A program made the translations under genes and the position numbers. The notes under the pieces are model-generated. The model was not told the origin of the DNA and did no database searches. It saw nothing but the letters and a program-made list of their open reading frames with translations. This document shows positions 29,967 through 33,185 of a DNA stretch of 33,185 nt, piece by piece. The stretch's first letter is position 1. Each line of letters begins with the position of its first letter. This stretch comes from JBAWVR01 sp964583845 (GTDB lineage: Bacteria > Patescibacteriota > Minisyncoccia > Phycocordibacterales > GWA1-40-21): contig CAZOXG010000007.1 in assembly GCA_964583845.1 (NCBI GenBank), forward strand, positions 1 to 33,185, read 5' to 3'.

Positions 29967-30593
29967 ATGAAGTTTATTCTAGGAAAAAAGAAAAATATGT
30001 CGCAGGTTTTCAACGAAGCGGGATTGGTTTGTCCAGTCACGGTTATTGAAATTGGCGATGTGGTTGTAACGCAGGTTAAGACCAAAGAGAAAGACGGCTA
30101 CAATGCTGTTCAGGTTGGATTCGGCGAGAGAAAGGCGAAAAATATTAGTCGTCCGGTAAAAGGTCACATCAAAGATCTGGGCAACTTCATGTTCTTGAAG
30201 GAGTTCCGTTTGTCTGCTGATGACACGACTGTTGGTTCATACAAAGTAGGGGACAAGGTGGATCCGACTACTTTTGCTAATGGTGATATCGTAGAAGTTT
30301 CTGCAATCTCCAAAGGTAAAGGATTCCAAGGTGTTGTTAAACGCCATGGATTTAAAGGTGGTCCTGGTTCACACGGTCAGAAGCATTGTGAAAATGCCCC
30401 GGGTTCTATTTCCGGTGGTACTCGTAACGGTGGTCGTGTACCAAAAGGTATGCGTATGGCCGGCCGTATGGGTAGTGATCGTATAAGTATTAGAAATCTT
30501 AAAATCGTTGGTGTTGATACAGCAAGCAAGGAGCTCATGGTGAGCGGTGCTATACCTGGTCGTCGCGGCACCTTGATCGAAATTCGAGGTTAA
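29967..30593 (+). CDS. rplC: 50S ribosomal protein uL3
   Basis: 208 residues, normal length. MKFILGKKKNMSQVF opens like bacterial L3 (GrKvGMTqvF, here with GKKKNM). The central loop KGKGFQGVVKRHGFKGGPGS followed by HGQKHCENAPGSI and GRVPKGMRMAGRMG is the part that reaches towards the peptidyl transferase centre. Fourteen bases after rpsJ, same operon. Confidence 0.95.
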   Translation: MKFILGKKKNMSQVFNEAGLVCPVTVIEIGDVVVTQVKTKEKDGYNAVQVGFGERKAKNISRPVKGHIKDLGNFMFLKEFRLSADDTTVGSYKVGDKVDPTTFANGDIVEVSAISKGKGFQGVVKRHGFKGGPGSHGQKHCENAPGSISGGTRNGGRVPKGMRMAGRMGSDRISIRNLKIVGVDTASKELMVSGAIPGRRGTLIEIRG

Positions 30594-30602
30594 TCAAAAT
30601 AT

Positions 30603-31274
30603 ATGGAAGCAAAAGTTTACAATCAGAAAGGTGTAGAAGCTAGCAAGATTGCCTTACCGGAGAAAATCTTCGGTTTGCCATGGAATGCTGACTTAGTTCA
30701 TCAAGTGGTGACCTCGATGCGCTCAGACGCTCGCGTTAACTTGGCTCACACCAAGACTCGCGGTGAAGTTTCAGGAGGTGGTAAAAAACCTTGGAAACAA
30801 AAAGGTACCGGTCAGGCTCGTCACGGTTCTACTCGTTCACCTATCTGGGTGGGCGGTGGTGTCACTCACGGACCTCGCAACGAGAAAGATTACAGTCGTA
30901 AGGTGAATCGTCGTATGAAAGCGAAAGCTCTCTTTACAATTTTGTCTCAGAAAATGCGTGATGGTGAAATTCTTTTTATCGAGAATCTTACCTTCACTGC
31001 TCCAAAAACCAAGGATGCTCTTTCTTTAATGAAAACCTGGAGTCAAATCAAAGGATTTGAAAAAATGGTTTCCAAAAAGAGAAATGCCGCTCTTATAAAT
31101 ATTTGGTCTGAAGGCGATGCTGTTAAAAAGAGTTTCAATAATATTGGAAATATCGAATTGGATGAGGTTCGTAATCTCAACCCGTTAGATATCTTGAATT
31201 TCAAATATCTGGTCATTGAAAAACCAGAAGAGTCGATCAAATTTATGGAGAATAAAATGGCGACTGCCAAATAA
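30603..31274 (+). CDS. rplD: 50S ribosomal protein uL4
   Basis: 223 residues. The exit-tunnel loop TKTRGEVSGGGKKPWKQKGT and GQARHGSTRSPIWVGGGVTHGP match L4; the loop lines the nascent peptide tunnel near the macrolide site. In E. coli L4 also represses its own S10 operon. A similar feedback here, acting on the tuf leader, is speculation. Nine bases after rplC. Confidence 0.96.
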   Translation: MEAKVYNQKGVEASKIALPEKIFGLPWNADLVHQVVTSMRSDARVNLAHTKTRGEVSGGGKKPWKQKGTGQARHGSTRSPIWVGGGVTHGPRNEKDYSRKVNRRMKAKALFTILSQKMRDGEILFIENLTFTAPKTKDALSLMKTWSQIKGFEKMVSKKRNAALINIWSEGDAVKKSFNNIGNIELDEVRNLNPLDILNFKYLVIEKPEESIKFMENKMATAK

Positions 31275-31279
31275 TAATT

Positions 31280-31627
31280 ATGGCTATTTCAAAGAAAACT
31301 AAAAAGACAGCTGTAGCCGCAACCGCGGTGGCAGTCACCGGATCTTCAACTTATGGCGCTAACTATCTTGTCAGACCTCGTTTGACTGAGAAGGCTGGTG
31401 TCAGAGCTGAAATGGAAAATGCTTACACCTTTGAGGTGTCTCCACGCGCTACTAAAGATGGTGTGAAAAAAGCTATAGTTGAGATGTACAAAGTGACTCC
31501 GGTCAAAGTGAACATCATCAACTTGCCAGCCAAAGAGGTCTTCAGTCGTGGCCGTGTAGGCCGCACCTCGGGCGTTAAAAAGGCGGTTATCTTCTTGAAG
31601 AAGGGAGATAAAATCGAGTTTATCTAA
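31280..31627 (+). CDS. rplW: 50S ribosomal protein uL23
   Basis: 115 residues. Core YLVRPRLTEKAGVRAEMENAY, TFEVSPRATKDGVKKAIVEM and VKVNIINLP identifies L23, the protein at the tunnel exit that docks trigger factor and SRP. An Ala/Thr/Lys-rich N-terminal extension of about 28 residues precedes the core. Five bases after rplD. Confidence 0.95.
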   Translation: MAISKKTKKTAVAATAVAVTGSSTYGANYLVRPRLTEKAGVRAEMENAYTFEVSPRATKDGVKKAIVEMYKVTPVKVNIINLPAKEVFSRGRVGRTSGVKKAVIFLKKGDKIEFI

Positions 31628-31632
31628 AGATT

Positions 31633-32487
31633 ATGAAACATTTTAAACCAACAACAGACTCACGTCGTCATATGACTGTGATCAACTATCGTGATTTGCT
31701 ATCTGGTCACAAACCTACCAAGGCTTTGACCAATGGTGGAAAGCGCGACGTTGGTCGCGGAGCTAATGGACGTATTTCCGTTCGTCACAAGGGAGGTGGC
31801 CACAAGCGTGTCTTCCGAGATGTTGATTTCAAGTATGATAAAATCGATATTCCAGCCAAGGTTATGACCGTTGAATACGATCCAAACCGAACTGGTTTCA
31901 TTGGTCTTGTTTGCTATGCTGACGGTGAAAAGCGCTATGTGCTTTTGCCTAAATCAGTTAAAGTAGGGGACAAATTGATGGTTTCTGAAAATGCGGAAAT
32001 CAAGCCGGGAAACCGCTTGCCGCTTAAGAAAATCACAGTTGGTACCTTTGTTTACAACATCGAGTTTAAACCAGGTAATGGTGCTAAACTTTGTCGTGCA
32101 GCTGGAAATTTTGGTCAGGTAATCGCTTTAGATGCTGGTTACGCTCACATCAAACTTCCTTCAACTGAGGTTCGTAAAGTTCCCGAGAATGCTTGGGCTT
32201 CTATCGGTGAAGTATCAAATGATGAAAATCGTTTGGTAAACATCGGTAAAGCTGGACGTTCTCGCTGGATGGGTATTCGTCCAACTGTTCGTGGTTCTGC
32301 CATGAATCCTGTGGATCATCCATACGGAGGTGGTGAAGGCCGTCAAGGCCGTGGTCTCCGCTTTGCTAAAACCCTCTGGGGTAAGCATGTCGGTAAAGGC
32401 CAGAAATCACGTACTCCTAAGAAATATTCTAACCATCTTATCGTTGCTCGCCGCAAGGTTGGTAAAAGTAAGCAAGAGGTTAAGTAA
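31633..32487 (+). CDS. rplB: 50S ribosomal protein uL2
   Basis: 284 residues (E. coli 273). Conserved blocks NGRISVRHKGGGHKR (45-59), VEYDPNRTGFIGLV, IKPGNRLPL and AMNPVDHPYGGGEGRQGRG (223-241). The His of VDH (E. coli His229, linked to peptidyl transfer) is kept; the second His of the usual DHPHGGG is Tyr231, a position where archaeal and eukaryotic proteins have Phe. The C-terminus ends in a basic tail. Last gene of the cluster; the usual next genes rpsS and rplV do not follow. Confidence 0.97.
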   Translation: MKHFKPTTDSRRHMTVINYRDLLSGHKPTKALTNGGKRDVGRGANGRISVRHKGGGHKRVFRDVDFKYDKIDIPAKVMTVEYDPNRTGFIGLVCYADGEKRYVLLPKSVKVGDKLMVSENAEIKPGNRLPLKKITVGTFVYNIEFKPGNGAKLCRAAGNFGQVIALDAGYAHIKLPSTEVRKVPENAWASIGEVSNDENRLVNIGKAGRSRWMGIRPTVRGSAMNPVDHPYGGGEGRQGRGLRFAKTLWGKHVGKGQKSRTPKKYSNHLIVARRKVGKSKQEVK

Positions 32488-32519
32488 TTCTAAAATAGTA
32501 TTTAGTATAAAAATACAAA

Positions 32520-32555
32520 ACAAAAAACTCGCCACGAAAGTGACGGGTTTTTTGT
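32520..32555 (+). terminator. Terminator of the tuf-rplB cluster
   Basis: ACAAAAAACTCGCCAC-GAAA-GTGACGGGTTTTTTGT: 16-pair stem with two G-U pairs on the plus strand, tetraloop GAAA and a T6 run. Confidence 0.85.
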
Positions 32556-32569
32556 ATATATAATATCTA

Positions 32570-32578
32570 TGATATTAT
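32570..32578 (+). promoter_or_regulatory. Extended -10 promoter (leaderless) of the last gene
   Basis: TGA followed by TATTAT (32573-32578), six bases, then ATG at 32585: the same layout as for tpiA. A second -10, TATAAT, lies at 32559-32564. Confidence 0.5.
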
Positions 32579-32584
32579 TAATTT

Positions 32585-33185
32585 ATGAAAATTTGTCCTA
32601 AATGTAATAAAAGTTGGGGTGATGAAGTTGATTATTGTGGGGGATGTGGTGAATTATTTTCTGCAGATGGAATTGAAACATCAGTTGTCAATGAAATTGT
32701 TAAGAAAAGAGGTTTTATTGGTTGGGTTGCTTTTCTTTGGTTTTTGTTGGCTGGAGTTTCTGTTTTTATAAAATTTTTAGATATGAAAGGATTGCTCGCA
32801 CGAGATTTTTATGATCATTCTTTGACAATATATATAATGGCGATTGTGGTAAACTGGGTTTCGGCAGGAGCAATTATTTCTTTGTTAAGTATATATACAT
32901 TCGGTTTGTTTTACGGACGTAATAAACAATTACTCACTTCCCAAATTTTAGGTATAACAACTTTTGCGTATATTATTTTTCAATTTTTTTCGCAGTTCAG
33001 ATTATTTAAGGAAGAATATTATGTTGCATTGTTGATGGATGTACTGCTATTAATAGCCATTACATTCGGTTCATTGTATGTTTTTGGGGTAATAAAAAAA
33101 ACAAAAGGCAAAGAATTAATATTTGGTACATTAATTATTCTTGGAATAGTAATAGGTTTGTATTTTTTCTTTTTTGATATTGTTT
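32585..33185 (+). CDS. Zinc-ribbon membrane protein, cut by the window end
   Basis: At least 200 residues, open to the end of the window. It starts MKICPKCNKSWGDEVDYCGG and continues CGELF, a CPKC...YCGGCG zinc ribbon (four cysteines). After a short linker (about residues 27-42) come five or more hydrophobic helices, the first GFIGWVAFLWFLLAGVSVFI, later ones containing IYIMAIVVNWVSAGAIISLL and VALLMDVLLLIAITFGSLYV. Zinc-ribbon membrane proteins of this kind are common and of unknown function. Partial. Confidence 0.7.
   Translation, partial: MKICPKCNKSWGDEVDYCGGCGELFSADGIETSVVNEIVKKRGFIGWVAFLWFLLAGVSVFIKFLDMKGLLARDFYDHSLTIYIMAIVVNWVSAGAIISLLSIYTFGLFYGRNKQLLTSQILGITTFAYIIFQFFSQFRLFKEEYYVALLMDVLLLIAITFGSLYVFGVIKKTKGKELIFGTLIILGIVIGLYFFFFDIV

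Overview
The window looks like a piece of chromosome from an A+T-rich bacterium of the Patescibacteria (CPR), probably Parcubacteria-like. This is inferred from the mix of divergent ribosomal proteins, an odd EF-Tu, a compact type IV pilus locus, secreted proteins opening with an 'AW..P...N..P(L/I)N(V/I)G' motif, and many genes without a Shine-Dalgarno site. Some genes appear to be leaderless. Genes end at TAA, TAG and TGA, so the ordinary bacterial code applies.

Layout. 1-2560: a ComEC-type metallo-hydrolase, rpmB (L28), a site-2 protease-like membrane protein and a lone receiver-domain protein. 3003-3962: rpsL and rpsG, the first half of a str operon. 4249-11395: nine tandem paralogous secreted proteins in three operons of three, each with its own TTGTTT/TTGTTA-N17-TAAAAT/TATAAT promoter. 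All share a signal peptide, a conserved N-terminal motif, a 'G..L.SD..G...W' stalk motif and a cysteine-bearing C-terminal module. 11454-11939 (-): a small DUF5680-like protein. 12291-14435: fusA, cut off from rpsL-rpsG. 14572-20914: a type IV pilus operon (pilB, pilC, three minor-pilin/pseudopilin-like genes and a 605-residue PilX-like protein). 21014: tpiA.

21965-27900 holds two paralogous cell-wall modules facing each other (amidase plus a membrane-anchored putative lytic enzyme; one on +, one on -). Between them sits an island of two secreted-protein genes that is visibly richer in G+C, with a near-consensus promoter, a strong Shine-Dalgarno and its own terminator. The island is flanked by a perfect 64-bp palindrome and a nearly perfect 54-bp palindrome. 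28324-32487: tuf-rpsJ-rplC-rplD-rplW-rplB, the rest of the str/S10 cluster, closed by a terminator. The window ends inside a zinc-ribbon membrane protein.

Taken together, a translation gene cluster normally contiguous in bacteria (rpsL-rpsG-fusA-tuf-rpsJ...) has been opened at two places, and both gaps hold envelope and surface functions: the nine-gene family in one, and pili plus peptidoglycan remodelling in the other. The strongest candidates for something new are the nine-gene array, the palindrome-bounded island between the two amidase modules, and the altered switch I loop of EF-Tu.
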